64,000 bases of DNA from Paraconexibacter antarcticus. Its GTDB lineage: Bacteria > Actinomycetota > Thermoleophilia > Solirubrobacterales > Solirubrobacteraceae. The stretch spans positions 3,848,514 through 3,912,513 of the forward strand of contig NZ_CP098502.1 in assembly GCF_024220175.1 (NCBI RefSeq). Reading direction: 5' to 3'. Positions 34,595 to 43,695 of this stretch are shown piece after piece. The first letter of the stretch is position 1; every line of letters begins with the position of its first letter. The position numbers and the translations under genes are program-made. Below the pieces are notes generated by a model. The model was given only the letters and a program-made list of their open reading frames with translations. It searched no databases and was not told the DNA's origin.

Positions 34595-37500
34595 TCAGGC
34601 ACCCAGACGTGTAACCGCAAGCAGCACATCCGCGGCGTGCACCACCGCGGGGAAGCGTTTGGCGGGGTCCTTGTCGACCTTGACCGACAGCTGGCTGCGC
34701 CCCGGCTCGTAGAGACACCCCGGAAGCTGGTCCTTCAGGGCCGCGACCTGATCCCCCTCGAGGTCGACCGGCGTGACCGACAGCCGGTCCTGCTTGAAGG
34801 AGACCGCGCGCACCCCGGCCTGGCCGAGCTTGATGCGGGCCTGCTGCAGCTGGATGAGGTGGTCGACGGGCTCGGGCACGGGGCCGAAGCGGTCCTCGAG
34901 CTCCTCGTGGAGCGCCCCGAGGTCGGCGAGGTCGCGCGCCCCCGCGATCCGGCGGTGGGTGTCGATCTTCGCCTGCTCGTACGGGATGTAGTCGGCGGGG
35001 ACGTAGGCGTCGACGTTGACGTCCATGCGCACCGGCTCGCCCTCGTCGTCGCCCTCCTCCGGGGGCCCGGCGGCGGCGACGGCCTCGTCGAGCATCGCCA
35101 TGTAGAGCTCGAAGCCGAGCGCCGCGACGTGGCCGGACTGCTCGTCGCCGAGGAGGTTGCCCGCCCCGCGCAGCTCGAGGTCGCGCATCGCGATCTTGAA
35201 GCCGGAACCGAGCTCGGTGTAGTCGCTCAGCGCCGTGAGACGCTTCATCGCGTCCTCGGTGAGGGCCGCGTGCGACGGGTAGACGAGGTACGCGTACGCA
35301 CGCTCGCGAGAGCGGCCGACGCGCCCGCGGATCTGGTAGAGCTGGCTCAGGCCGAAGAGATCGGAGCGCTCGACGACGAGCGTGTTCGCGGTCGGGACGT
35401 CGATGCCGGACTCGATGATCGACGTCGCGATGAGGACGTCCGCCTCGCCGCGCAGGAACGTGAGCATGCGCTGCTCGAGGACCGACTCCTCCATCTGCCC
35501 GTGGGCGACGACGAACTCGAGCCCCGGGCACAGCCCGCGCAGGCGCTCGGCCGTCTCGTCGATCGACTCGACGCGGTTGTGGAGGAAGAACGCCTGCCCG
35601 CCGCGGGCCTTCTCGCGCTCGAGCGCCTGCTTGATGAGCGGTTCGTCGTACTCGCCGACGTACGTCTTCACCGGACGCCGGCCCTCGGGCGGCGTCTCGA
35701 TGACGCTGATGTCGCGCAGGCCGGCGAGGGACATCTGCAGCGTCCGGGGGATCGGCGTCGCCGACATCGCGATGACGTCGACCTTGAGCTTCAGCTGGCG
35801 CAGCAGCTCCTTCTGCTTCACGCCGAAGCGCTGCTCCTCGTCGACGATGAGCAGCCCGAGGTCGTGCGGGCGCATGTCCTTGCCGAGCAGGCGGTGCGTC
35901 CCGATGAGGATGTCGACCCTGCCGTCGTTGAAGGCGGTGATCGCCTCGCGCTGCTCGGCCGCGGTGCGGAAGCGGGAGACGTGCGCGATCGTGAACGGGT
36001 AGTCCTTCAGCCGCTCGGAGAACGTCCCGAAGTGCTGCTGCGCGAGGATCGTCGTCGGGGCGAGGACGAGGACCTGCTTGCCGTCGTCGGCGGCCTTGAA
36101 CGCGGCGCGCAGCGCGACCTCCGTCTTGCCGTAGCCCACGTCGCCGCACACGAGGCGGTCCATCGGGCGGGCGGACTCCATGTCGGCCTTGACCTGGTCG
36201 ATCGCCTCGCGCTGGTCGGCGGTCTCCTGGTGCGGGAAGCGGGCCTCGAACTCGCGCAGCCAGTCGGAGTCCTCCGGGAAGGAGTGCCCGACGCGGCGGC
36301 GGCGCTCGGCGTAGAGGTTGATGAGCTCGCCGGCGAGGTCGGACGCGGCCTTGCGCGCCCGCGACTTCATCGTCTCCCACGACTTGCCGCCGAGCTTGGA
36401 GAGCGGCGGGTGGCTGCCGCCGGCGCCGACGTAGCGGCTGATCTTCGCCAGCTGGTCGACCGGCATGAAGACGCGGTCGGTGCCCGCGAACTCGAGCTCG
36501 AGGTAGTCGCGGGTGACGCCGGCGACGGTCTTCGTCTCGAAGCCCGCGAAGCGCGCGAGGCCGTGGTCCTCGTGGACGATGATGTCGCCCGTGCGCAGGT
36601 CGGCGAACGAGCGCAGCGCCCCGCGGCGGCGCTGGCGGACCGACTGCCCGCCCGTGCGCTCGGTCCGCTTGCGGCGGAAGAGGCGGTGCTCCGGGAGGAC
36701 GGCGAGGTTGAGCCCGGCGGCGATGAAGCCGTCGCGGAGCGTCGCCTCGGAGAAGTTCAGCGCGGCCTCGGAGTACGGCGCGTCCTTCGGCCCGATGTGG
36801 TCGCCCTGACCGAACCAGCGCGCCTTCAGGCGGGCGAGGTTGTAGGCGGCGCGCTCGCCCTCGCCGCGGCGCGGCCAGGTGACGAACGTGCGGTAGCCGG
36901 AGCGGACGAGCTTCTCGAGCTCGGGCTCCGCCTCCTTCAGGCTGCGGGCGGCGAGCTCGGCCGACTGCGCGCGGAACTCCATGTCCTGCCCGGAGTCCAG
37001 CGACGACAGCGAGATCTGCGTGCGCTCGTTCAGCCCGGCGCGGATCGCGTCGGGGCTGACGTAGAGCGAGTGGGCGTCGGTGTCGTGGAAGGCGGCCGTG
37101 ACGTCCTGCCAGTGGTCGGCGAGCGCGGGCTCGATCTCCTCCTCGGCGGCGACGAGGACCGCGGCGTCGGCCGGCGCGAGGTCGAGGAAGGCGTGGAAGC
37201 GGTCGACCGGGAGGAGCTGGGCGACGTCGGGGCGCTCGTCGTCCTCGGCGAGGACGAGCGCCTGCTCGGCCGCCTCGCGGTGCTGCGGGGCGAGCTCGGC
37301 CGCCGGCGCGATGTCGACCCGCTGCGCGTCGCCGAGCGAGCGCTGGGTGAAGGTCGAGAACCAGCGCAGCGACTCGATCTCGATGTCGAAGAGGTCGACG
37401 CGGAGCGCGTGGTCCTCCGTGGCGGGGAAGACGTCCAGGATGCCGCCGCGGATCGCGAACTGCCCGCGGTCGTCGACCTGGTCCACGCGCTCGTACCCAC

Positions 37501-37999
37501 AGGCGACGAGCTCGAGCGCGCACTCCTCGAGGTCCAGCAGCTCGCCGACGGCGAGCGTGAAGCCGTGCGGGCGCAGCGCCGGGTCCGGGATCTTCTCGCT
37601 CAGCGCGACGGCGGAGACGACGACGACCGGCGGCTCCTCGTCGACCGACGCGTCCCCCGCCGCGACGAGGGCGTCCAGCGCCGCGATGCGCAGGCCGGTG
37701 AGGTGCGGCGGCGGCGCGAGGTGCGACTCGTACGTGACGCCGCGACTCGGGTAGAAGCGGACGGGCCGCGGCGCGAGCCACGTGCGCAGGTCGACGGCGA
37801 GGTCACGGGCCTGGCGGTCGTCGCCCGCGACGACGATCGCCGGGCGCCCCGCCGCGAGCGCGCCGTCGACGCCGTCCAGCAGTGCCGCGACGAGGTACGG
37901 GCGCATCGTCTGGGAGACGAACGCGCGGCCGCCCTCGGTGGCGAGGCGGACGCCGTCGGGGCTGTCGGCGAGATGGGCGAGGAGCGGGCGGAGGGTCAT
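34595..37999 (-). CDS. mfd: Transcription-repair coupling factor Mfd
   Basis: 1134 residues, normal full length. It displaces stalled RNA polymerase and recruits the UvrA excision machinery. The N-terminal UvrB-like region lies at about 1-330 and the RNA-polymerase-interaction domain (DLRTGDIIVHEDHGLARFAG) at about 460-520. The helicase has Walker A LVCGDVGYGKTEVALRA, motif II LLIVDEEQRFGVKQ, and motif VI region YQIRGRVGRSRERAYAYL. The C-terminal TRCF domain ends in the UvrA-interacting part. The start at 37999 gives MTLRPLLAHLAD, as expected. Downstream genes encode the foldase, MazG and enolase. Confidence 0.96.
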   Translation of the reverse strand: MTLRPLLAHLADSPDGVRLATEGGRAFVSQTMRPYLVAALLDGVDGALAAGRPAIVVAGDDRQARDLAVDLRTWLAPRPVRFYPSRGVTYESHLAPPPHLTGLRIAALDALVAAGDASVDEEPPVVVVSAVALSEKIPDPALRPHGFTLAVGELLDLEECALELVACGYERVDQVDDRGQFAIRGGILDVFPATEDHALRVDLFDIEIESLRWFSTFTQRSLGDAQRVDIAPAAELAPQHREAAEQALVLAEDDERPDVAQLLPVDRFHAFLDLAPADAAVLVAAEEEIEPALADHWQDVTAAFHDTDAHSLYVSPDAIRAGLNERTQISLSSLDSGQDMEFRAQSAELAARSLKEAEPELEKLVRSGYRTFVTWPRRGEGERAAYNLARLKARWFGQGDHIGPKDAPYSEAALNFSEATLRDGFIAAGLNLAVLPEHRLFRRKRTERTGGQSVRQRRRGALRSFADLRTGDIIVHEDHGLARFAGFETKTVAGVTRDYLELEFAGTDRVFMPVDQLAKISRYVGAGGSHPPLSKLGGKSWETMKSRARKAASDLAGELINLYAERRRRVGHSFPEDSDWLREFEARFPHQETADQREAIDQVKADMESARPMDRLVCGDVGYGKTEVALRAAFKAADDGKQVLVLAPTTILAQQHFGTFSERLKDYPFTIAHVSRFRTAAEQREAITAFNDGRVDILIGTHRLLGKDMRPHDLGLLIVDEEQRFGVKQKELLRQLKLKVDVIAMSATPIPRTLQMSLAGLRDISVIETPPEGRRPVKTYVGEYDEPLIKQALEREKARGGQAFFLHNRVESIDETAERLRGLCPGLEFVVAHGQMEESVLEQRMLTFLRGEADVLIATSIIESGIDVPTANTLVVERSDLFGLSQLYQIRGRVGRSRERAYAYLVYPSHAALTEDAMKRLTALSDYTELGSGFKIAMRDLELRGAGNLLGDEQSGHVAALGFELYMAMLDEAVAAAGPPEEGDDEGEPVRMDVNVDAYVPADYIPYEQAKIDTHRRIAGARDLADLGALHEELEDRFGPVPEPVDHLIQLQQARIKLGQAGVRAVSFKQDRLSVTPVDLEGDQVAALKDQLPGCLYEPGRSQLSVKVDKDPAKRFPAVVHAADVLLAVTRLGA

Positions 38000-38100
38000 C
38001 GGGACACGCAGAGCGACCGCGCAGGAGCGCGGCCGGGGCTGTGCAGTGTACGAAGACCGGTCGGCGCGGGACCGACCGTCCGCGCCCTCCGAGTGCCGAA

Positions 38101-38137
38101 ACCCGTTCGCAGCCCGACTGGGGGACGAAAAACGGGT
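38101..38137. terminator. Inverted repeat between methyltransferase and mfd genes
   Basis: ACCCGTT at 38101-38107 pairs with AACGGGT at 38131-38137 across a 23-nt loop. It lies 10 bp beyond the methyltransferase stop. A T-rich end is weak, so termination is only possible. Confidence 0.3.
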
Positions 38138-38146
38138 CTCGGCGCG

Positions 38147-38920
38147 TCAGGCGGCGGTGGCGTCGAGGTTCAGGCGCACGTAGTCGATCGTCACGACGCC
38201 CTCAGGGTCCCTCGCGGCGAGGACGTCGGCCACGTCGCGGACGTAGGCCTCGTGGAGGTCCGCCGGGAGGCGCTCCAGGTGGGAGCCGAGCACGATCGTC
38301 CGCAGGTACTCGAGCGGCTCGGGGGGCCGGGCGGGGCGGGTCAGGAGGCTCGTGCGCACGTCGGTGAAGCCGGCGGCACGCAGGCGGCGCTCGGCGTCCT
38401 CGGGCGTCGAGAAGTGCCACGGCCCCTGCCAGCCCCGGAGGTGCGCGGCGTACGGGTCGCGCTCCCCCACCGCCGCCGCGGCCTCGTGGACGCCCGCGAC
38501 GTTGCCGACGCCGCCGCACTGGGCGACGAGGCGGCCGCCGGGCTCGAGCACGCGGCGGAGCGCGGCGAACAGCGCGTCGTGGTCCGCGATCCAGTGGAAC
38601 GTCGCGGTCGAGAGGACGGCGTCGACGGTCCGGCCGCCGAGGTCGAGCTCCGTGAGGTCCTGCACGAGCAGCTCGGTGCCGGCGGGCAGGCGCTCGGCGG
38701 CGACGGCGATCATGTCCGCCGAGCCGTCCACGCCGATGACCCGGCCGCGCGGCAGCCGCGCGAGGAGCAGCTCGGTGACCCGGCCGCTGCCGCACCCCGC
38801 GTCGAGGACCGTCTCGTCGCCGGCCAGCGCGAGCCGGTCGAGGACCTCCCGTCCGAGCTGCTCCATGAAGTCCGAGATGCGGTCGTAGCTGCGGCCGTCC
38901 CATTCGCGTGCAGGGCTCAT
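38147..38920 (-). CDS. SAM-dependent methyltransferase
   Basis: 257-residue class I methyltransferase, similar in layout to trans-aconitate/ubiquinone-type enzymes. Motif I VLDAGCGSGRVTELLL, an acidic residue in VIGVDGSADM, motif II DAVLSTATFHWIADHD and motif III LEPGGRLVAQCGG are all present. The acceptor substrate is unknown. The ATG at 38920 precedes SPAREWDGRSYDR. A 12-bp palindrome, ACATACGTATGT, lies 20 bp upstream, a likely operator for a small-molecule-responsive repressor. Not obviously part of the mfd operon. Confidence 0.87.
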   Translation of the reverse strand: MSPAREWDGRSYDRISDFMEQLGREVLDRLALAGDETVLDAGCGSGRVTELLLARLPRGRVIGVDGSADMIAVAAERLPAGTELLVQDLTELDLGGRTVDAVLSTATFHWIADHDALFAALRRVLEPGGRLVAQCGGVGNVAGVHEAAAAVGERDPYAAHLRGWQGPWHFSTPEDAERRLRAAGFTDVRTSLLTRPARPPEPLEYLRTIVLGSHLERLPADLHEAYVRDVADVLAARDPEGVVTIDYVRLNLDATAA

Positions 38921-38932
38921 GGCCCGTACGTT

Positions 38933-38954
38933 ATCACGTACATACGTATGTGAT
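38933..38954. promoter_or_regulatory. Palindromic operator candidate upstream of methyltransferase
   Basis: The 12-bp perfect palindrome ACATACGTATGT at 38940-38951 is flanked by ATCAC and GTGAT. On the minus strand it lies where a promoter would be expected. Symmetry and length suit a TetR-type or MarR-type dimer. Confidence 0.5.
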
Positions 38955-39174
38955 CCAAGCGTCCGCGGGAATGAATGAAGATTCGAGGTGTCGTGGACAC
39001 CCTGAACCTGCATTCACCTTCTGGTGGGGCAGCAGGGCGGCGGGGCGGCCGTGCGGCGGCGGGCCCTGCGCCAGGCGGCAACGTCCGTCCGCCGTCTTTG
39101 CCGCCGTAGACGCCTGCGCCCCGCCCGCCTCCCGGCCGCGTGCCGGCGTTCGGCGCAGCAGCGGGCGGCGGCGG

Positions 39175-39942
39175 TCAGCGCCGCCGCCGCAGCAGCACCA
39201 GCAGCAGGCCGAGGACGCCGAACATCGCGCCGACCTTCACCGGCTCGCGCCTGAGGCGGTCCCCCAGCGCGCCGAGCATGATCGCCGTGCCCGAGACCGG
39301 CGCCGCGGCGGGCGGCGGCGTGGCGGCGGCGGGCCGCGCGGGCCGCGGCGGCGGCTGCGGGGCCGAGCCGGTGGCGGCGCCCGCCGCGCCGAGGCCCGGG
39401 GCGGCGTCGGCGTCCGCCGCCGCCGCGACCTCCTCCGGCGTCGCGCCGGCGCCCTCGGGCGGGGCGCCCGCGGCGACCGCCGCGCCCTCGGCCGCGAGCT
39501 GCGCCTGGAGGTTCGCGGCGAACTCACGCAGCAGGCGGTTCGCGACGTCCTGCACCATGCCGCCGCGACCGAAGCGCGCGAGGCGGCCGGTGATCGCGAA
39601 GTCGGTCACGACGTCGACGCGCGTCTCGCCGTCCTTCTCGCCCGCGTGCACGCTCGACACGATCGACGCCGTCGCCCCGCCCTGCCCGCGCTTGTCGGTC
39701 CCCCGGGCGTCCATCGTCGCGACCTTCTGCTCCGCGTCGACGTCCTTCATCTTCAGGACGCCGGAGTAGGCGGCGGTCGTCGGGCCGAGCTTCACCTTGA
39801 ACTCGCCCTTGTAGCTCCCGTCCTCCTCGCGGCCGGTGACGGCGGCGCCGGGCAGGCACGGCGCGACGCGCTCGACGTCGATGAGGGCTTCCCACACGGT
39901 CTCGGGTGAGGCCGCGACGGTGAAGGTCTGCTCGAGGTTCAT
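39175..39942 (-). CDS. coxG: CoxG-like SRPBCC protein with C-terminal membrane anchor
   Basis: 255 residues. Residues 1-150 form a START-fold CoxG domain (LEQTFTVAASPETVWEALID, VAPCLPGAAVTGREEDG, EFKVKLGPTTAAYSG). An Ala/Pro-rich linker of about 70 residues follows, then one helix (VGAMFGVLGLLLVLL) with a final RRRR. CoxG is described as recruiting carbon monoxide dehydrogenase-type enzymes to the membrane, and more recently as a quinone carrier. The basic end agrees with an inside-positive anchor. It is last in an eight-gene cox-type operon; its start overlaps the mocA stop by 4 bp. Confidence 0.88.
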   Translation of the reverse strand: MNLEQTFTVAASPETVWEALIDVERVAPCLPGAAVTGREEDGSYKGEFKVKLGPTTAAYSGVLKMKDVDAEQKVATMDARGTDKRGQGGATASIVSSVHAGEKDGETRVDVVTDFAITGRLARFGRGGMVQDVANRLLREFAANLQAQLAAEGAAVAAGAPPEGAGATPEEVAAAADADAAPGLGAAGAATGSAPQPPPRPARPAAATPPPAAAPVSGTAIMLGALGDRLRREPVKVGAMFGVLGLLLVLLRRRR

Positions 39943-40532
39943 TCGGTGATCGCCTCCAGGGCGTTGAGGTCGTTCGGGGTGTCGATGTCGGTCGGGTCAC
40001 AGAGGTGCCCGGCTTCGACGAGCGTGACGCGTGCGTCGCGCAAGAGGTCGCGGGCGCCGGTGTCCCCGCGCAGCTCGGGGATCCGCCGCAGCAGCGCGCG
40101 GCCGAGGGCGACGGGATGGCCGGGGATCCCCGCGTAGCTCGCCCGGACGGCGTCGACGTCCGGACCGGCGCCGACCGCCTCGTCCATGACCATCGCGATG
40201 ACCTGGGGCGTGATGCGGGGCTGGTCGGCGAGCAGGACGAGCGCGACCTCCGTCGCGGGCGACAGCGCGGCGACGCCGGCGCGCAGCGAGGCGGACATGC
40301 CGTCCGCCCACTCGGTGCAGTGGACGATCCGCGCCGGGCCGAGGTCCACCGCCCCGGTGATCGCGTCCGCGCGCGCGCCGAGCACGACGACGATGTCCTC
40401 GATCGCCGGGACGGCCAGGGCGTGCTCGACGACGTGCTCGAGGAGCGTCCGCCCGTCGAGGCGCGCGAGCTGCTTCGCGCCACCGAAGCGGCTGCCGTCG
40501 CCGGCCGCGAGGATGATCGCGGCGACGCTCAT
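39939..40532 (-). CDS. mocA: Molybdenum cofactor cytidylyltransferase-like NTP transferase (MocA type)
   Basis: 197 residues. The nucleotide-binding loop LAAGDGSRFGGAKQLARLDG is the MobA/MocA signature. WADGMSASLRAGVAAL and LLADQPRITPQVI are also conserved. MocA-type enzymes add CMP to the molybdopterin cofactor, giving MCD as used by xanthine-dehydrogenase-family hydroxylases. Its place among coxSLM and xdhC makes this role likely. ATG at 40532 overlaps the xdhC stop by 4 bp. Confidence 0.87.
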   Translation of the reverse strand: MSVAAIILAAGDGSRFGGAKQLARLDGRTLLEHVVEHALAVPAIEDIVVVLGARADAITGAVDLGPARIVHCTEWADGMSASLRAGVAALSPATEVALVLLADQPRITPQVIAMVMDEAVGAGPDVDAVRASYAGIPGHPVALGRALLRRIPELRGDTGARDLLRDARVTLVEAGHLCDPTDIDTPNDLNALEAITE

Positions 40533-41620
40533 CGCTCCGCCGACGCGGGCGCCGGCGGCAGGACCTCGTGGATCCGCGCGGCGGTCGAGTCGCGCAGGCG
40601 GCCGCCCTCCCGGCCGCGCCGGACCGCCACGAGCTCGGCCATGACCGAGAGCGCGGTCTCGTAAGCCGTCAGGGCGCCGAGGTCGAGGCCGACCGGGCCG
40701 CTCAGCCGGGCGAGGTCGGCGTCGCCGAAGCCGAGCTCGACCATGCGCGCGCGCCGGTCCGCCTGCATCTTGTGGGAGCCCATGACGCCGATGTACGCCG
40801 CGTCCGAGCGCAGCGCGACCTCGAGCGCCGCGTCGTCGATCTTCGGGTCGTGCGTGAGGACGACGATCGACGTCGCGGCATCGATCCCGCCGAGCTCCTC
40901 GATCGCCTTCGCGGGCCAGGCGGCGACGACGCGCTCGGCGTGCGGGAAGCGCTGCGGCGTGGCGAAGAAGCCGCGCGGGTCGGCGACGAACGAGCGCCAG
41001 CCGCCGATCGACGCGAGCTGCGCGAGCGCGGCGGCGAGATCGATCGCACCGATGATGATGAGCCGCGGTGGCGGGGCGGTGACGTCGACGAAGAGCGGGA
41101 TGCCGCCGGCGTCCAGGCGCTGGCTGCGCTCGGCCCACATGAGCGTCGCGGCGAGCGCGGCGGCGGCGTCCTCGGCCGCGGGGGCGCCGAGCGAGCCGCG
41201 GCGCGTGCCGTCCTCCCCCACGAGCATCCGGCGGCCGTCGTCCAGCCGCGTGACGAGCGCGCCGCGCCCGCCCTCGCGCGTGAGCTGCTGGAAGGCGTCG
41301 GTCTCCTCCCCCTCGGGCCGGTCGACCCAGACGGTGATCTCGCCGCCGCAGGGCAGGCCGACCGCCCACGCCTCCTCGTCGGCGACGCCGAACTCGAGGA
41401 GCTGCGGGGGCCCGCCCGCGAGGACCTCCTCGGCGACCTGGATGACCGCGCCCTCGACGCAGCCGCCGCTCACCATCCCGCTGACGCCCCCGTCGACGGT
41501 GATCGCCATCTTCGCCCCGGGCGGGCGCGGGGCGGAGCGCTTGACCGCGACGACGGTGGCGACGGCCGCGGGCCGGCCGGCGGCGCGCCACTCGTCGAGC
41601 TGCTCGATGACGTCCTTCAT
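40529..41620 (-). CDS. xdhC: XdhC/CoxF-family maturation factor
   Basis: 363 residues. The N-terminal XdhC/CoxI domain reads PAAVATVVAVKRSAPRPPGA and then VSGGCVEGAVIQVAEEVLAG, with the conserved Gly-Gly-Cys. The C-terminal Rossmann domain reads RLIIIGAIDLAAALAQLAS and later YIGVMGSHKMQADRR. Such proteins bind molybdenum cofactor and help sulfurate and insert it into the large subunit. The usual GxGxxG loop is altered to GAIDLA. It overlaps both neighbours, so it belongs to the cox-type operon. Confidence 0.9.
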   Translation of the reverse strand: MKDVIEQLDEWRAAGRPAAVATVVAVKRSAPRPPGAKMAITVDGGVSGMVSGGCVEGAVIQVAEEVLAGGPPQLLEFGVADEEAWAVGLPCGGEITVWVDRPEGEETDAFQQLTREGGRGALVTRLDDGRRMLVGEDGTRRGSLGAPAAEDAAAALAATLMWAERSQRLDAGGIPLFVDVTAPPPRLIIIGAIDLAAALAQLASIGGWRSFVADPRGFFATPQRFPHAERVVAAWPAKAIEELGGIDAATSIVVLTHDPKIDDAALEVALRSDAAYIGVMGSHKMQADRRARMVELGFGDADLARLSGPVGLDLGALTAYETALSVMAELVAVRRGREGGRLRDSTAARIHEVLPPAPASAER

Positions 41621-42834
41621 GGGGTGAGACCTCGGTGCATCGTCGGAGCCGTCGCCCGTGGCACCTCGCCGCGCGGGCCGTCGAGGCCCTCGGCGAGGAG
41701 CTCGGCGAGCTCGGAGAGGGAGCGGAGCGAGTGCCCCGCCAGGAAGTGGTCGGTGTGCGGCAGCGCGGCGGCCATGCCGCGGGCGAGCGGCTCGTACCCG
41801 GGCGACGCCTTCAGCGGGTTCAGCCAGATGACGCGGTGGGCCGAGCGGCGCAGGCGCGCGAGCTCCGCGGCGAGGACGTCTGGGTCACCCCGGTCCCACC
41901 CGTCGGAGAGGATGACGACGACGGCGCCACGCCCGAGCCGCCGCCCGTACGTGCGCTGCAGCGTCCCGAGCGCCGCTCCGATGCGGGTCCCGCCCGACCA
42001 GTCGACGACGGCGTCCGCCGCCCGGGCGAGCGCGGCGTCGGGGTCACGGCCGTGGAGCTCCCGCGTGAGCTCGGTCAGGCGCGTCCCGAAGGCGAAGACC
42101 TGGACCCGCGGACGGGCCGCCGCGGCCGCCTGGGCGTACTGCAGGAGCATCCGCGCGTACGGCGCCATCGAGCCGGAGACGTCGACGAGGAGGACGAGCG
42201 GGCGCGGCACCGGCAGCGGCGCGCGGCGGACGAGGCGCACCGGCTCGCCGCCGGTGCGCAGCGACGCGCGAAGCGTCCCGGGCACGTCGGGCCGGCCGTG
42301 CTCGCGGCGCGGCGCGACGCGCGTGCGGCGGCCGAGGCGCGTCGGACCGCGGCGGGCGAGCTGCTGCAGGACACCGCGGGCGAGCGCGCGGTCGCGGTCG
42401 GAGTACGCGGCGAAGTCCTTGTCGTGGAGGAGCTCGACGTCGCTCGCCGCGGCGGGAACGGGCACCGGGTCCAGGTCAGCGGGCAGCTCGTGGCGGTCGG
42501 GATCGCCGAAGCGCGGCAGCGCGAGCGTCGCGCCGGCGCCGAGGTCGACCGCCGGCTCGGGCGCCGGGCGGTCGGCGGCCGCGGCGCCGAAGACCTCCGT
42601 GAACGCCTCGTCGAAGGGGGCGAGGTCGGGGCGCCGCGAGGTGAAGACCGCCCGCAGGGCGCGGCGGCTCTCCGCGCGAGAGCCCGCGTCGACCGCGGTG
42701 AGCGCCCGGGCGGCGAGGACGACCTCCCCCGGGCCGGCGGTGACGTCACGGGCGCGCAGCGCCGCGGCGAGGGCGACGAGGCGGACGGCGACGACGTCAC
42801 CGGGCGCGGCGGGCCCGGGCCCCGGGTCAGCCAC
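41617..42834 (-). CDS. coxE: VWA-domain protein of the CoxE family
   Basis: 405 residues. A helical N-terminus (VRLVALAAALRARDVTAGPG) and an Arg/Pro-rich middle precede a von Willebrand A domain. Its MIDAS motif is LVDVSGSM, with the threonine region GGTRIG and the Asp in ILSDGWDRGD. CoxE works with the MoxR-type ATPase CoxD in making the unusual active site of CO-dehydrogenase-like enzymes. The first codons overlap the end of the AAA gene. The last part (SPGYEPLARGMAAALPHTDH) is typical of the family. Confidence 0.88.
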   Translation of the reverse strand: MADPGPGPAAPGDVVAVRLVALAAALRARDVTAGPGEVVLAARALTAVDAGSRAESRRALRAVFTSRRPDLAPFDEAFTEVFGAAAADRPAPEPAVDLGAGATLALPRFGDPDRHELPADLDPVPVPAAASDVELLHDKDFAAYSDRDRALARGVLQQLARRGPTRLGRRTRVAPRREHGRPDVPGTLRASLRTGGEPVRLVRRAPLPVPRPLVLLVDVSGSMAPYARMLLQYAQAAAAARPRVQVFAFGTRLTELTRELHGRDPDAALARAADAVVDWSGGTRIGAALGTLQRTYGRRLGRGAVVVILSDGWDRGDPDVLAAELARLRRSAHRVIWLNPLKASPGYEPLARGMAAALPHTDHFLAGHSLRSLSELAELLAEGLDGPRGEVPRATAPTMHRGLTP

Positions 42835-43669
42835 CGGCGAGCACCCCCAGCGCCCGCACGCGCTCCTGGTCCTCGCGGACCTTCAGCACCGCGCCGAGGG
42901 CGTCGTCGAGCCGCGCGCCGTCCCCGAGGGCGGTCAGGGCCCGCGCCCAGGCGACGGTCTCCCCCACGCCGGGCTGCTTGTAGAGCTCCTGCTCGCGCAG
43001 GCGGGCGACGGCGGCCACGACCCGCTCGGCGACGTCGTCGGTGACCCCCGGCGCGCGGACGCGGAGGATCGCGAGCTCCCGCACCGGGTCGGGGTAGTCG
43101 ATCCACTGGTAGAGGCAGCGGCGCTTCAGCGCGTCGTGGAGCTCGCGCGTGCGGTTCGAGGTGAGGATGACGAGCGGGCGCTGCGCCGCGGTCACCGTGC
43201 CGAGCTCCGGGATCGTCACGGCGAAGTCGCTCAGGAGCTCGAGGAGGAAGGCCTCGAAGGCGTCGTCGGCGCGGTCGATCTCGTCGATGAGCAGGACCGT
43301 CGGACCCTCCGCGCGCAGCGCCCGCAGCAGCGGCCGCTCGAGGAGGAAGCGCTCGCACCACAGGTCCACGTCGGCCTCGCCCGAGCCGAGTTCGGCCGCG
43401 CGCAGCGCGAGCAGCTGCCGCGGGTGGTCCCAGTCGTAGAGCGCCTGATGGACGTCGATCCCCTCGTGGCACTGCAGGCGCACGAGGGCAGCGCCGGTCG
43501 CCGCGGCGATCGCGCGCGCGACCTCGGTCTTGCCGACGCCGGCCTCCCCCTCGAGGAGCAGCGGCAGCCCGAGGTCCTGCGCGAGGAAGACGGCCGTCGC
43601 GAGGTCCGGGCCGGCCAGGTACCCCTGGCCGGCGAGGGCCTCACGGACGCCATCGCTGTTCGTCAGCAC
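42827..43669 (-). CDS. coxD: MoxR-family AAA+ ATPase (CoxD-like)
   Basis: 280 residues, AAA+ chaperone of the CoxD subgroup. Walker A is LLEGEAGVGKTEVARAIA, Walker B TVLLIDEIDRADDAFE, sensor I LTSNRTREL, and the arginine finger region lies in LKRRCLYQWIDYP. CoxD with CoxE is known to mature the Mo/Cu or related site of form I enzymes and is also found with form II. A GTG start at 43669. The short gap to the FAD-subunit gene upstream suggests the same operon. Confidence 0.9.
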   Translation of the reverse strand: MLTNSDGVREALAGQGYLAGPDLATAVFLAQDLGLPLLLEGEAGVGKTEVARAIAAATGAALVRLQCHEGIDVHQALYDWDHPRQLLALRAAELGSGEADVDLWCERFLLERPLLRALRAEGPTVLLIDEIDRADDAFEAFLLELLSDFAVTIPELGTVTAAQRPLVILTSNRTRELHDALKRRCLYQWIDYPDPVRELAILRVRAPGVTDDVAERVVAAVARLREQELYKQPGVGETVAWARALTALGDGARLDDALGAVLKVREDQERVRALGVLAGG

Positions 43670-43695
43670 CGGTCCACGTCAGCGGCGTGCGGACG

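Noticed and set aside
33188-38953. A plus-strand open frame of about 1900 codons across mazG, the foldase, mfd and the methyltransferase
   Set aside because: It is the mirror of genuine minus-strand genes. Strong third-position G/C bias removes stops from the antisense frame, and the translation has no domain and extreme Arg/Asp/Glu content.
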